This document shows positions 9,251-19,141 of a stretch of DNA of 64,000 bases, piece after piece. The notes below the pieces were generated by a model. It made no database searches and was not told where the DNA came from. It saw only the letters and a list, made by a program, of their open reading frames with translations. Position 1 is the stretch's first letter; the number at the start of each line of letters is the position of its first letter. Made by a program: the position numbers and the translations under genes. Source of the DNA: QQVM01 sp964544885. GTDB lineage: Bacteria > Bacteroidota > Bacteroidia > AKYH767-A > 2013-40CM-41-45. The DNA is taken from positions 8,006-72,005 of the forward strand of contig CAZJDX010000019.1 in assembly GCA_964544885.1 (NCBI GenBank). Reading direction: 5' to 3'.

Positions 9251-10282
9251 TCAGTTTGCCTGTTCAGAATAGATTACCTGCATCAGCGTCTGACCCACAG
9301 CTTTCAAAATTCCCTTATCAATTATATCCATATTATCGTTCATCGTATGCCAGTGCGCAGGGAAACCGCTGAGTGTTCCTCTTCCGGAACCGATGATATT
9401 GATGCTTGGAATATTGGCCCGGTTCACATAAACATGATCATCGGTTATCCAACCACCTTCCTGAAAAATGAAGTAACCGGAATAACCCAGGTTCACGGCA
9501 GTTTTCCAGACCTTTTCAAGTACAAAGGATGCATGTTGTCTGGAATGGCCTTCCATCAGAAATCTGGAATCTTTTCCTCCGACCATGTCCAGAAGTATTC
9601 CGTACTGAGCCGAGTATCCCGGAACGTGGAGGTTCTTTATCCAATATTGCGAGCCGAGACAATAAGAATCTTCCGATCCGGGACCGCCGCCGCTTTTCCC
9701 CCAGTCTTCCGCATCAAAGAAGATGATGTCGATTCCAACCGGAGGTGACTGTAATGAAAAGAGCCTGGCCGCTTCCAGTAAAACGCCCACACCGCTTCCG
9801 CCGTCATCGGCGCCGAGGTTAGGTTTGTCTGCCGGATTTTCTCCGTGATCCGCCCAGGGACGAGTGTCCCAGTGCGCGAAGAGCAGAATCCGCTTTTGCT
9901 TGTCCTTGTTGAATGAAGCGATAATGTTTTTAAGGTCCAGTACGGCTCCGTCCCAGGTGGTCACCTTCCCCGTTTGCACCATAACGTCATCCGTATAGGA
10001 TTTTAGGGTCTCCACAAAGTATGCGGCGCAGTCGGCATGCGCTTTTGTTCCGGGAACGCGCGGACCAAACTCGCATTGCTTCCTGATAAACTCATACGCG
10101 GAATCCTCGCTGAATACAGGCACCTGAATCGCCGGAGGAGTAGCGGTACTTGTCTGCTGACCGGAAGCCTGTTCACTCCCCTTGTCGGTCCGGCTACAGG
10201 AAAAAACAATAAAACATAACAGTAAAACCGTCAGGACATTTCCCGCAGTCATTAATTCCGGTGTGAACCTTGCTTTTTTCAT
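9251..10282 (-). CDS. M28-family lipoprotein, glutaminyl-peptide cyclotransferase-like
   Basis: A 343-residue exported protein with a lipoprotein-type signal (LTVLLLCFIVFSC, Cys acylated) and a Zn-dependent M28 fold. Metal-binding landmarks are HWDTRPWADHG, LGADDGGSGVGVLLE, FFDAEDWG, LLDMVGG and the late His in FPAHWHTMNDNMD. The overall layout (single-zinc type, WITDDHVYVNRANIPSINII) matches bacterial glutaminyl cyclases more than aminopeptidases. Such enzymes convert N-terminal Gln of exported proteins to pyroglutamate. Many T9SS cargos here would start with Gln after signal cleavage (for example AQT, SQD, CQN), so they are plausible substrates by inference. The gene lies 35 bp downstream of cysS and ends 3 bp from the convergent SulP gene. 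Confidence 0.85.
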   Translation of the reverse strand: MKKARFTPELMTAGNVLTVLLLCFIVFSCSRTDKGSEQASGQQTSTATPPAIQVPVFSEDSAYEFIRKQCEFGPRVPGTKAHADCAAYFVETLKSYTDDVMVQTGKVTTWDGAVLDLKNIIASFNKDKQKRILLFAHWDTRPWADHGENPADKPNLGADDGGSGVGVLLEAARLFSLQSPPVGIDIIFFDAEDWGKSGGGPGSEDSYCLGSQYWIKNLHVPGYSAQYGILLDMVGGKDSRFLMEGHSRQHASFVLEKVWKTAVNLGYSGYFIFQEGGWITDDHVYVNRANIPSINIIGSGRGTLSGFPAHWHTMNDNMDIIDKGILKAVGQTLMQVIYSEQAN

Positions 10283-10316
10283 TTATGGCTTGTGATAGCT
10301 GGGCTGATATCTTCTT

Positions 10317-11801
10317 TCAGGATTCAATTTTATTCCAGGAAGTGCTTCCATCCTTTTCATCCTTTATGCTGTAGCCCAGGTTCCCCAGTTCATTTCTGAT
10401 CCTGTCCGATGTGGCGAAATCTTTTCTGGCTTTTGCATCGGCGCGAAGGCTGAGAATAAAATTCATGAGTCCGGCCGTCCCGTCAAGGGAGATTTCCGAT
10501 TCGTTCTTCAGGCCCAGTATGTCAAATACGAAATCATGGAAAGTCTGCGTGAGGATGCTGAGATCCTGCGAACTGATGGTTTCCGTACCGGCATGAACCG
10601 AATTAATGATGCGAACTGCTTCAAACAAGTGAGCGATGCATACGGCAGTATTCAGATCATCCGCCAAGGCGTCATAGCATGCCTTTTTCCAGGATGGTAT
10701 ACCGGAAACAGATTTATCGGAGGCCTTCAGTTTCGGAAGCAGAGCCGCCGCATTCAGCAGCTTAGACAATCCTTTCCCTGCGGCCCTGAGTCCTTCGTTA
10801 CTGAAGTCAAGCGTACTCCTGTAATGAGCCTGCAAGATGAAAAAGCGGATGGTCATCGGAGAATAGGCCTGTTCGAGCAAGGGGTGATCGCCGGTAAAAA
10901 AATCATCAAGGTTGATGAAATTCCCCAACGACTTCCCCATCTTCTGACCATTAATCGTGATCATATTGTTATGCAGCCAGTATCTGACAGGCGCCTTGCC
11001 GCATGCGCCCTTCGACTGGGCTATCTCGCTTTCATGGTGAGGGAAGAGCAGGTCCATACCTCCGCCATGAATATCAAAGGTCTCGCCAAGGTATTTTGTA
11101 CTCATGGCCGAACATTCGATATGCCAACCGGGAAAACCATCACTCCAGGGTGAAGGCCATCGCATGATATGCTCGGGAGAGGCCTTCTTCCACAAGGCGA
11201 AATCGGCAGGATTCCTTTTTTCCTCCTGTCCTTCCAGTTCGCGCCTTTCATTACCCGCGCCCGCAATCAAGTCCTCAAGTATCCTTCCGCTCAGCTTGCC
11301 GTAATCATGACTGGCGCTATACTTTGTGACATCAAAATATACCGAACCATTCGATTCGTATGCCCAGCCGTTATTCATGATCGCCCGGATCATTTCAATC
11401 TGTTCTATGATATGGCCTGAGGCACGGGGTTCAATACTGACCGGGGTATTATTGAGCGCGTTCATCGCTTCGTGAAACTTTGTGGTGTAAAGTTCCACTA
11501 CCTCCATCGGTTCAAGCTTTTCGATCCTGGCCTTCTTCGCAATTTTATCTTCGCCTTCATCGGCATCATCCACCAGATGACCTACATCGGTAATATTTCT
11601 GACATAACGCACCCTGTAACCCAGATGACTGAGAAACCGGTACAAGACATCGAAAGTAATGTAAGGACGCGCGTGACCCAGATGTGGCGGGCCGTAAACG
11701 GTCGGTCCGCAAACATACATGCCGACAAAACCCGGAACAAGAGGAGTAAATTTTTCCTTCTGGCGTGTTAAAGAATTTGTCAGATAGATTTCAATTTCCA
11801 T
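10317..11801 (-). CDS. cysS: Cysteinyl-tRNA synthetase
   Basis: A 494-residue class I aminoacyl-tRNA synthetase charging tRNA-Cys. The zinc-site Cys and HIGH-type motif are in YVCGPTVYGPPHLGHARPY, the class-specific SAMSTKYLGETFDIHGGGMDL block carries a zinc ligand, and the KMSKS motif appears as KMGKS (QKMGKSLGN). The C-terminal DALR and anticodon domains follow. The KMGKS variant is acceptable in this family. The gene is followed 35 bp later by the M28 lipoprotein gene on the same strand and may be co-transcribed with it. Confidence 0.97.
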   Translation of the reverse strand: MEIEIYLTNSLTRQKEKFTPLVPGFVGMYVCGPTVYGPPHLGHARPYITFDVLYRFLSHLGYRVRYVRNITDVGHLVDDADEGEDKIAKKARIEKLEPMEVVELYTTKFHEAMNALNNTPVSIEPRASGHIIEQIEMIRAIMNNGWAYESNGSVYFDVTKYSASHDYGKLSGRILEDLIAGAGNERRELEGQEEKRNPADFALWKKASPEHIMRWPSPWSDGFPGWHIECSAMSTKYLGETFDIHGGGMDLLFPHHESEIAQSKGACGKAPVRYWLHNNMITINGQKMGKSLGNFINLDDFFTGDHPLLEQAYSPMTIRFFILQAHYRSTLDFSNEGLRAAGKGLSKLLNAAALLPKLKASDKSVSGIPSWKKACYDALADDLNTAVCIAHLFEAVRIINSVHAGTETISSQDLSILTQTFHDFVFDILGLKNESEISLDGTAGLMNFILSLRADAKARKDFATSDRIRNELGNLGYSIKDEKDGSTSWNKIES

Positions 11802-11864
11802 AATTCAATTTAAATAAATCAGCTTTGAAATTCCGGATACTCCGGCAATGTTAAAAACAATACC

Positions 11865-12845
11865 TTATCTGGCCTGACTGTGGTGCGAAACATTTTCAGC
11901 GCTGATATGCTTGTACATATCATCCGTCATACTACACAAATCATAAGCTGCCTTCCATTTCCAGTCCTGTCTGGCAACGCTGTCGTCAATGCTCTGCGGC
12001 CAGCCGTCTGCATAGGTCTGGCGAATATCCGGGGCATAGCTGATCTCAAAATCCGGGATATGTTTCCTGATTTCTGCCGCCAGCTCAGCCGGACTGAAAC
12101 TCATTCCCGCAATATTATAAGAAGACCGTACGGTGAGAGCCGCAGCATCTGTTTCCATAAGCATCGTTGTAGCCCTGATTGCATCAGGCATATACATCAT
12201 GGGTAAGATGGTGCCGGCGGAAAGAAAAGATTCATACTTTTTATTCCGGATCGCTTCATGAAAAATATGTACGGCATAATCCGTTGTTCCTCCTCCGGGA
12301 TCGGTTTTGTAGCCAATCAAACCTGGATAGCGGATGCTCCTGACATCAACGCCAAAGTGTTTGTGATAGTATTCACACCATCTTTCTCCGGCAAGCTTAC
12401 TGATTCCATAGACGGTTTGCGGTTCCATAATGGTATACTGAGGCGTATTCTGTTTGGGCGTATTGTTTCCGAATACAGCTATAGAACTGGGCCAGAACAA
12501 CCTGAATCCGCTTTCTTTTGCCATTTCAAGCAGTCCCAGCAATCCTTCCATATTAAGCTTCCATGCCGACTTGATCTTCTTTTCGGCGGTTGCCGACAAT
12601 AAAGCAGCCAGGAGGTAAACCTGGCCGACCTTATACTTCTTAATAAGTTCATGCACTGCCGGGAAATCCAGGACATCAAGCTGGACAAATGGCCCTCCGT
12701 CTTTAATTTCCGTATGGCCTTCTTTAATATCGGTGGCGATAACCTGTGATGGACCATAAATCGTACGAAGTCCGGCAACCAGTTCGGTTCCGATTTGCCC
12801 GTTGGCTCCAATCACAAGAATTGATTCCTGCTTTGTTGAGATCAT
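11865..12845 (-). CDS. NAD-dependent epimerase-type L-threonine 3-dehydrogenase
   Basis: A 326-residue extended short-chain dehydrogenase. The NAD-binding GANGQIGTELVAGL starts at residue 12, an Asp at the end of strand 2 (ATDI) selects NAD, and the catalytic YGISKLAGE gives Tyr and Lys, with Ser in WPSSIAVFG. The FGNNTPKQNTPQ and PGLIGYKTDPGGGTTDYA stretches are typical of the GalE-like L-threonine dehydrogenases of Bacteroidota, which oxidise L-threonine to 2-amino-3-ketobutyrate. The related Kbl ligase gene is not in the window. A perfect TAnnTTTG lies only 4 bp before the ATG, so the mRNA may be nearly leaderless. Confidence 0.85.
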   Translation of the reverse strand: MISTKQESILVIGANGQIGTELVAGLRTIYGPSQVIATDIKEGHTEIKDGGPFVQLDVLDFPAVHELIKKYKVGQVYLLAALLSATAEKKIKSAWKLNMEGLLGLLEMAKESGFRLFWPSSIAVFGNNTPKQNTPQYTIMEPQTVYGISKLAGERWCEYYHKHFGVDVRSIRYPGLIGYKTDPGGGTTDYAVHIFHEAIRNKKYESFLSAGTILPMMYMPDAIRATTMLMETDAAALTVRSSYNIAGMSFSPAELAAEIRKHIPDFEISYAPDIRQTYADGWPQSIDDSVARQDWKWKAAYDLCSMTDDMYKHISAENVSHHSQAR

Positions 12846-12849
12846 ATGG

Positions 12850-12857
12850 CAAAGGTA
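12850..12857 (-). promoter_or_regulatory. TAnnTTTG promoter element, near-leaderless start
   Basis: The minus strand reads TACCTTTG, ending 4 bp before the ATG at 12845. A transcript starting 4-7 bp downstream would begin at or next to the start codon. Confidence 0.5.
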
Positions 12858-13036
12858 TTAAAAGCCCTTGGAATGATAAATTGAGCCGGGTAATTTATGG
12901 AGATCCGGCGCTTGATTGAAATCAGGGTACTCCGGCGCCTTTATGTATAAGGCAGGATACATACTCCCGCAATTATACTCAATGCCTCATTCAATATCCC
13001 GGCAGGATTCATCATGGCTTTGTATATTCGCAGAGC

Positions 13037-14503
13037 ATGCAAAGAAAGTTTTCAGTCCTCTTGCTCATCGTTCTTTCAATGCTTCTGTTTATTAATATCC
13101 GGAACGGTCATGACTGGGGTGACGACTTCGCCCAGTACCTCATCCAGGCGGGAAACATTGTAAGAGGAAATCCCCAGACACTGAACGGGCTTGTTCAGAC
13201 AAGTGATAAATTTGCCGTACCGGCCTATCCTGCCGGATTCCCTCTTCTGATCAGTCCGGTCTACGCGATTTCAGGATATGAAATAGCACCATATCTCATC
13301 CTGCTGAGTCTGCTGCTGATTTGGCTGTCCATTCTGGTATTCCGGTATTATACCTTTTACCTGCCGGCAGGACTATCCTTCTTCATGCTGATGTTTTTCG
13401 CGTTCCATCCTTCTACGCTGGACCTGAAAGCGCAAATACTTTCCGAAATACCATTCACCCTCCTGCTCACCGGATTATTTCTGCTTTGCAGAAAACCAGA
13501 CTTTAGCCTAAGACACCTGATCCTTGCAGGAATCTTCACGGGCATTCTTGCCTCCATACGAATTGCAGGTTTGTTAATGATCCCTGCACTCACGATATAT
13601 CTGCTTTTGAATTTCAACAAAGCCGGAAACCGGAGTACCGCCATGCTTATGACAAAAAATATTTTGACTTATATCTTGTCTTGCGCGGCCCTGTTTTTCC
13701 TGATCAATTCCATTCTTTTTCCCGTTCCTCTCAGAGGGATCTCCGGTTTTTATTCAAGCGCCGCATCAGTAAATGAAATGCAGTTTATCAGCAATCTGAA
13801 CCAGTATGCCGCGGAATGTCAAAACATATTCCGGCTTCCGTTCGTGAATGGAACATTGTGGAAATGGCTTTGCGCCGCATTGATTGTAAGCGGATATATC
13901 CTGAGACTTGTAAAACTCCGGGCCATACCGGAATGGTTCTTCCTCTTCTACCTTCTTCTACTTGGCGCTTATCCATACTCATCCGGCGGATTTCGTTTCC
14001 TGTTCCCGGTTTCCCCCCTGCTCATCTTGTATCTTATTGAAGGGATCAGGTTTTATACCGGACTCATCAGCCGGAATAAAGTGAATACGGCCGCAGGCAT
14101 CATGATGCTTGTCTTGTTTTTCCCACACCTTAATTCGTATGCATTGATATGGAATGAAAGGAATATACTTCCTGACGGACCGCAAAGTCCGGAGGCCAAA
14201 GAAATGTTCGGATACATCCGCAATAATACCGGTAAGGATGACGTTATTGTCTTTCCCAGAGCGCGGGCAATGGCACTGTACGGGGAAAGAAAAACCAGCT
14301 ACCTCATCAGGAATTATTCCCTTGCCGGAAATACCGGATTGTTCAGACGGATAAATGTATCGGTGGTGGTCAGGTCTAAAAAAGAAAATTCCGACCCGCT
14401 TAAGGACCCGCTTCTGAATGAATATCTTGATCATAATAAATCCGCCTATTCGCTGGTCTGGGAGAACGAAAGGTTTGAAGTTTACAGGAAAAAACTACCC
14501 TGA
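13037..14503 (+). CDS. Polytopic membrane protein, possible GT-C-type glycosyltransferase
   Basis: A 488-residue protein with about ten membrane segments, from VLLLIVLSMLLFINIRN at the N terminus to about residue 370, and a short C-terminal soluble part (VIVFPRARAMALYGERKTSYL). An early acidic pair after the first helix (HDWGDDFAQYLIQA) resembles the DD/DE motif that GT39/ArnT-type enzymes place in their first extracytoplasmic loop to bind lipid-phosphate sugars. That supports a dolichol/undecaprenyl-phosphate-sugar-dependent mannosyltransferase-like role, but no full family signature is visible. It precedes another large membrane protein, a GT9 enzyme and a methyltransferase on the same strand, suggesting an envelope-glycan function. 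Confidence 0.6.
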   Translation: MQRKFSVLLLIVLSMLLFINIRNGHDWGDDFAQYLIQAGNIVRGNPQTLNGLVQTSDKFAVPAYPAGFPLLISPVYAISGYEIAPYLILLSLLLIWLSILVFRYYTFYLPAGLSFFMLMFFAFHPSTLDLKAQILSEIPFTLLLTGLFLLCRKPDFSLRHLILAGIFTGILASIRIAGLLMIPALTIYLLLNFNKAGNRSTAMLMTKNILTYILSCAALFFLINSILFPVPLRGISGFYSSAASVNEMQFISNLNQYAAECQNIFRLPFVNGTLWKWLCAALIVSGYILRLVKLRAIPEWFFLFYLLLLGAYPYSSGGFRFLFPVSPLLILYLIEGIRFYTGLISRNKVNTAAGIMMLVLFFPHLNSYALIWNERNILPDGPQSPEAKEMFGYIRNNTGKDDVIVFPRARAMALYGERKTSYLIRNYSLAGNTGLFRRINVSVVVRSKKENSDPLKDPLLNEYLDHNKSAYSLVWENERFEVYRKKLP

Positions 14504-14604
14504 ACATTATACACATCCCCGGCTAATAATTCAATTTCAGCTGTCACCATTCAACAGGGCTTTTTCATAATTTAATCGCGGCAAATCCCGTCAGGAATTT
14601 TTCT

Positions 14605-17600
14605 ATGATACACAGGCAAGAAAATTTTTTCTTCTTTAAAACCTCTGTCGCGGTAAGGGATTTCATTTTCATTGCGCTTTTTTATTCCGCCTACATCACT
14701 TTTCAGTTATTCCATCAAAGTGATTTTTCTCTCGGACATTTTACCGGAAGGGCTGTTTCGGCAGCCACATCGGAAGGTGTCGACATCGGATTACGAACCT
14801 TTACTTTTTATAAAGGATTTCTTGTATTCAGCCTGTTGTTTGCCGGGATCACCTGGTTTATTCAAAGACTTGGCTCATTCGCTGACCTTAGCGATCTGAG
14901 AATTATCAATGTTACATCAGCCGCAGGAGCTTGTCTCATGTACTTTCATCTAATGGGGGCCGATTTAACAGACAGTCTTTTTCTCATCCTGGCAATTCAG
15001 CTCGCAGCCCTTTCCGGAATCATCCTCAAGAAAATTTTCCGTTCCGGCTTTGATCCAGGCTTATATCAGACGCTCTTCGTCTGGCTCGTATCGCTCACTT
15101 TTGCGTTCTATTTTCTGCAATTATCCCTCTTTCATTTATCGGGGAATCCGGAGACGCAGTCGCTTCCCGTCTTCGTATTGATCGGCACTGTCGTCTTACT
15201 CATCCTTTACCTCCTGATCCATCAGAATAATCCGCTCACATCTTCGAGATTAAGCGGCAATATCATTATCTCCACGCCCTTCGCACTTATACCCTTACTC
15301 AGCGTTCTTGCCAGCGAGATCTATATGGTACTCAATCAGAGGGAGATCCACGAAACCGGCTTGTCAGGAATATACCTGCTGCTCCTGGCTCTGCTTTCCA
15401 TCTGGAGTCTTTACAGGAACTACCAATGGAGAAAAGAACGCAAGGCAGCGGCGGATTTGAGTATGCTTTTATTCAGAACATGGTTTCCCGCACTTTGTCT
15501 CGGCATAAGTATTCTTGCTACTTATTCCGCCTTTGTATCACCCCTTATTGATCAGTTTGAAGACGCGAACAGGATACTGCCGCTGCAACAATTTTTTGAA
15601 TTCGGAAAAATTCCCTTTCTGGACACCTTCAGCTCACACGCGGTTTCTGATTTCGGAACCGGATTTCTTTATTCATTCATCAACGGATACCACCCTCTCG
15701 GCGGTGCGGTTTACCAGTTTATCATTGCTTCAATACTAACACTGACAGTATACTATTTTATCCTGAACTTTACTCAGAACGGTTACATTGCATTGTTCTT
15801 TGCTTTGTTCTATCCTTTTTCCGACCTCTTGCTGCCCTCTTACTTCAACTTTATCCCGCTGACTGTCCTTGCACTGATCAATGTTTACCGAAAGCCGGAT
15901 ACGAAAAGCTATCTCCTCTTTTTTATGCTACTTGTCCTGATGCTGTTCTGGAGGATTGATCTGGGTACATCCAACCTTGTGGCCGGGATCAGCTCCCTCG
16001 CGCTGATGTTTCTCTTCTTCCCTGAATTCAGATCCGGAAGAGTTCAAATGCTGAGAGGACTGGGAATAACGCTGCTTGCCCTAATCCTCATCTTCGTCTC
16101 CACTTCCATCTTATATGATGGTAGCATCATGAATAAACTCCGCATGGCTTTAGGATATATGGAGTCATTCCAAAGCTATGGACTCAGAGACCTTTCAAAC
16201 TCAAAAGACCTTACCTATTTCAGCTTGTACTTTTTGCTGCCTCTTGCCGTTCTGATGACTGGCGCATGGGTTGTGCTTAAGCTGAAGAGAGCCGAACACA
16301 AGAACCCTGAGTTAAGCTTGCCCGCTATCTCTCTCCTCTTCCTGATCATCTTTTATTTCAGTAATTTTCAACGAGGTCTTGTACGTCACACATTGGCAGA
16401 ACAATGGGACACACCTCTTACCAGTTATGGTTTTTTCATTCTCGCATCCGCACTTTTTCTCAGTTCAAGGATGAGAAACTGTAAAACGATCTCTTTTACC
16501 ATCTTTATCTTCCTGGGAACACTCATTCTCAGCCATTACAAATTCAACACTCCTGATCTGAGCAGAAATAATTTATATCATGCATCTGTTCTGAAATATG
16601 AACAGCCTCTTTTTCCGGAAGCCGTTGATAAGAAAACCGAAAGAATAAATATAGGGGCAGCGGAAAAGGACAGGTACACGTCGCTGAATGACTTTTTCAA
16701 TTCCAATTTTCCCCGGACATCGACCTTCCTGGACTTCAGCAATACTCCCATGCTTTATTATTATCTGAACAGAATCAGCCCGGATTTCTTCTGCCAGATA
16801 CCGCATACGGCCCACAACGATCGAATGCAGGAGTACTTTCTTAACGGACTTTCCGCATACGATATTCCCGTTGTGATATTCTCCAATGTTCCGGCGGGCT
16901 TCTGGGACAACCTTGACGGGATTCCCAATACACTGCGGCACTATAAAATAACTGAATACATATATGAAAATTACCGCCCCTTCGCCATTATTGGCGGGCA
17001 TTCGGTTTGGCTAAGGAAAGATCAGGACATCCGGCTTCCACAAGCCTCCCTGTCTGGCATCCGGTCGATACATGAAAGCGTGATAAGAGGAGGAGAACTG
17101 ACAGACAGTTTGCATATCAGCAGTTTTGGAGAAGAAAAAGTGATCATAAAAAATGTACTCGCTTCAGCCTTGCCTTTATACGACAGCCTGAATTATTATC
17201 TGCAGTTCAGTATCACTTCGGATACACAGGGGAAGATAGCGGCAATCGCAGGATATTCAGGAAATAAAGGAATTCAACAAAGAAAAACAGAACAGTTTCT
17301 GAACCATGGATCATCCGAAATGTTTTTTATCCTTGACAGGAGAGAAGGCGACGACACCTTGAGCAGTCTTGAAATACAATTGCCGGGATCCGGACAATAT
17401 GCCCTGAACAGCCTGGAACTGAAATCAGCTTCCATCATTCCTGATCTTTACTCCCAACAGGCGAAAGAAGACCGCCTGGGCTTGATTCCCTGGTTCTGGG
17501 CTAATGCCGATCGTTTGGAAAAGAGTGTTCCATTTGAAAAAATCTCATCATTGCAGGAAGGATTACAAACGATCGGTCAGGAAATGGAATTTCGTCTCGC

Positions 17601-17886
17601 GCTTCCTGTTCATGCCGCGAAGAGCGATTATTTGTTACTTCAGGCACGCGCAAGCGGAGACAAGAATGCCCGCATGCTCATAAATTATGGCTCAGGCGAT
17701 CATCGTTACGGAAGTTTCATTTTTACCATCCGGAATACGGAGGAGATGCAGTATTACAGGATAAGAATGTGTTCTCAATATAACTGGATTACAAGAAAAC
17801 CAAACTGGATCTCATTCTATCCTCTGGAGTCGGGGGTAGAAATGCAATCAGCAGAACTGGATAAAGACCCGGAACTTGAAAACTAA
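14605..17886 (+). CDS. Very large polytopic membrane protein of unknown function
   Basis: A 1093-residue protein. The first about 640 residues contain roughly 16 or more hydrophobic helices in two groups, separated by a basic loop near residue 275 (RNYQWRKERKAAADLS). The central segment has an acidic and aromatic extracytoplasmic loop (PLIDQFEDANRILPLQQFFE and DTFSSHAVSDFGTGF), the position where GT-C glycosyltransferases bind substrate. The C-terminal about 450 residues are soluble and lack hydrophobic stretches. The architecture (GT-C-like membrane domain plus long periplasmic domain) suggests sugar transfer to an envelope polymer, but I do not recognise the family. It overlaps the next gene by 11 bp, implying co-expression. 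Confidence 0.6.
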   Translation: MIHRQENFFFFKTSVAVRDFIFIALFYSAYITFQLFHQSDFSLGHFTGRAVSAATSEGVDIGLRTFTFYKGFLVFSLLFAGITWFIQRLGSFADLSDLRIINVTSAAGACLMYFHLMGADLTDSLFLILAIQLAALSGIILKKIFRSGFDPGLYQTLFVWLVSLTFAFYFLQLSLFHLSGNPETQSLPVFVLIGTVVLLILYLLIHQNNPLTSSRLSGNIIISTPFALIPLLSVLASEIYMVLNQREIHETGLSGIYLLLLALLSIWSLYRNYQWRKERKAAADLSMLLFRTWFPALCLGISILATYSAFVSPLIDQFEDANRILPLQQFFEFGKIPFLDTFSSHAVSDFGTGFLYSFINGYHPLGGAVYQFIIASILTLTVYYFILNFTQNGYIALFFALFYPFSDLLLPSYFNFIPLTVLALINVYRKPDTKSYLLFFMLLVLMLFWRIDLGTSNLVAGISSLALMFLFFPEFRSGRVQMLRGLGITLLALILIFVSTSILYDGSIMNKLRMALGYMESFQSYGLRDLSNSKDLTYFSLYFLLPLAVLMTGAWVVLKLKRAEHKNPELSLPAISLLFLIIFYFSNFQRGLVRHTLAEQWDTPLTSYGFFILASALFLSSRMRNCKTISFTIFIFLGTLILSHYKFNTPDLSRNNLYHASVLKYEQPLFPEAVDKKTERINIGAAEKDRYTSLNDFFNSNFPRTSTFLDFSNTPMLYYYLNRISPDFFCQIPHTAHNDRMQEYFLNGLSAYDIPVVIFSNVPAGFWDNLDGIPNTLRHYKITEYIYENYRPFAIIGGHSVWLRKDQDIRLPQASLSGIRSIHESVIRGGELTDSLHISSFGEEKVIIKNVLASALPLYDSLNYYLQFSITSDTQGKIAAIAGYSGNKGIQQRKTEQFLNHGSSEMFFILDRREGDDTLSSLEIQLPGSGQYALNSLELKSASIIPDLYSQQAKEDRLGLIPWFWANADRLEKSVPFEKISSLQEGLQTIGQEMEFRLALPVHAAKSDYLLLQARASGDKNARMLINYGSGDHRYGSFIFTIRNTEEMQYYRIRMCSQYNWITRKPNWISFYPLESGVEMQSAELDKDPELEN

Positions 17887-19141
17887 GTCGAAGATCTTAC
17901 TGGATGAATGGCTTGGACGTCTGATTGTCCATGTTCTGAATCTTGCCGCAAGGATACTGGGTAAGGTACTCGGTATTGATCATTCCTTTGATAAAATACC
18001 GGAACGCATTGTAGTCTGCAAATTCCTGGGGATGGGCAGTATCATACAGGCAACTCCCTTGTTACAGACCTTGCGTCAGAGTTTTCCAAGGGCGCAGCTT
18101 TATTTTGTCACGTCAAAAGCCAATGAAAAACTCCTGCGCAGAGTAGCCTCCATCAATGATGTATGGATTATTGATGACTCCGGGATGACAACTGTTATGA
18201 CTTCCACTCTCAGGCTGATACGGAAATGCTGGAAGAAAAAAATCGATCTGTACATAGATCTTGAAACCTATTCGTATTACAGCACCGTGATGGCAACCCT
18301 GAGCCTGGCCAGGAATCGTCTGGGCTTTTACAGGGCGGAAAGGAATATCAGAATGGGAGTTTACACACATATGATGTTTTTCAATTCAAGGGCTCCGATC
18401 GCTGAATCCTACCTGCAGATGGCGCGACTCGTAGGATGCAGGGAGATAAGCAATAGCTTATATCCATTCCGGATAAGCAAAGAAGAAACAGAAAGTTGCA
18501 AGAAGCTTATCCGTTCTCTTAACCCCTCTGATGAAAGAGACTACATGATCATCAATCCGAATGCATCCGACCTTCGTATTGAGAGACGCTGGCCATTGGA
18601 GAACTACGCCCGTCTCATCCGGAACCTTTCTGAAAGTTTTCCCCTGATGGATTTTTATATTATTGGTTCCGGCACAGAGAAGGACTGGACCGGGCAACTC
18701 ATGACCATGCTGAACGGTCCGGGAACCGGCAGAGTGTATAACACAGCGGGAATGCTTTCACTCGGAGAACTCTTCGCCCTCATTGGAGGAGCCAGGCTGA
18801 TGCTGACCAATGATACAGGGCCTATGCATATTTCATTCGCCCTCAGAAAAAATACGGTTTGTCTTTTTGGCCCCGCATCACCCTCACAATACGGACAAAA
18901 CCCGCATGCTTTCGGATTGTACAAAAACATTTACTGTTCACCCTGTGTCCACGAATTCCTCACGCCACCCTGCAAAGGCGACAATCAATGTATGAAATTA
19001 ATTCGTGTTGAAGAAGTTGAAACTCTTTGCAAGAGATTGCTATTAAATGAAATCATTAGTCCGCCTGCATACCCGGATTTTCCCCAACAATTCGCCTTGT
19101 CTAATGGTAATGCGGCCCTGGGACTCGTTGACAGAAGCTGA
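17876..19141 (+). CDS. Glycosyltransferase family 9 (heptosyltransferase-like)
   Basis: A 421-residue cytoplasmic GT-B enzyme. The N-terminal Rossmann domain holds RIVVCKFLGMGSIIQATPLL, the usual GT9 opening, and the C-terminal half has the nucleotide-sugar site (INPNASDLRIERRWP and MLTNDTGPMHISFALRKNTVCLFGP). The Cys-rich tail YCSPCVHEFLTPPC is common in GT9 proteins of lipopolysaccharide core synthesis. The frame opens with TTG at 17876, inside the last codons of the preceding gene; no ATG occurs before the conserved core, so a TTG start with translational coupling is likely. The acceptor is unknown; heptose or another core sugar is inferred from the family. Confidence 0.85.
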   Translation: MKTKSKILLDEWLGRLIVHVLNLAARILGKVLGIDHSFDKIPERIVVCKFLGMGSIIQATPLLQTLRQSFPRAQLYFVTSKANEKLLRRVASINDVWIIDDSGMTTVMTSTLRLIRKCWKKKIDLYIDLETYSYYSTVMATLSLARNRLGFYRAERNIRMGVYTHMMFFNSRAPIAESYLQMARLVGCREISNSLYPFRISKEETESCKKLIRSLNPSDERDYMIINPNASDLRIERRWPLENYARLIRNLSESFPLMDFYIIGSGTEKDWTGQLMTMLNGPGTGRVYNTAGMLSLGELFALIGGARLMLTNDTGPMHISFALRKNTVCLFGPASPSQYGQNPHAFGLYKNIYCSPCVHEFLTPPCKGDNQCMKLIRVEEVETLCKRLLLNEIISPPAYPDFPQQFALSNGNAALGLVDRS

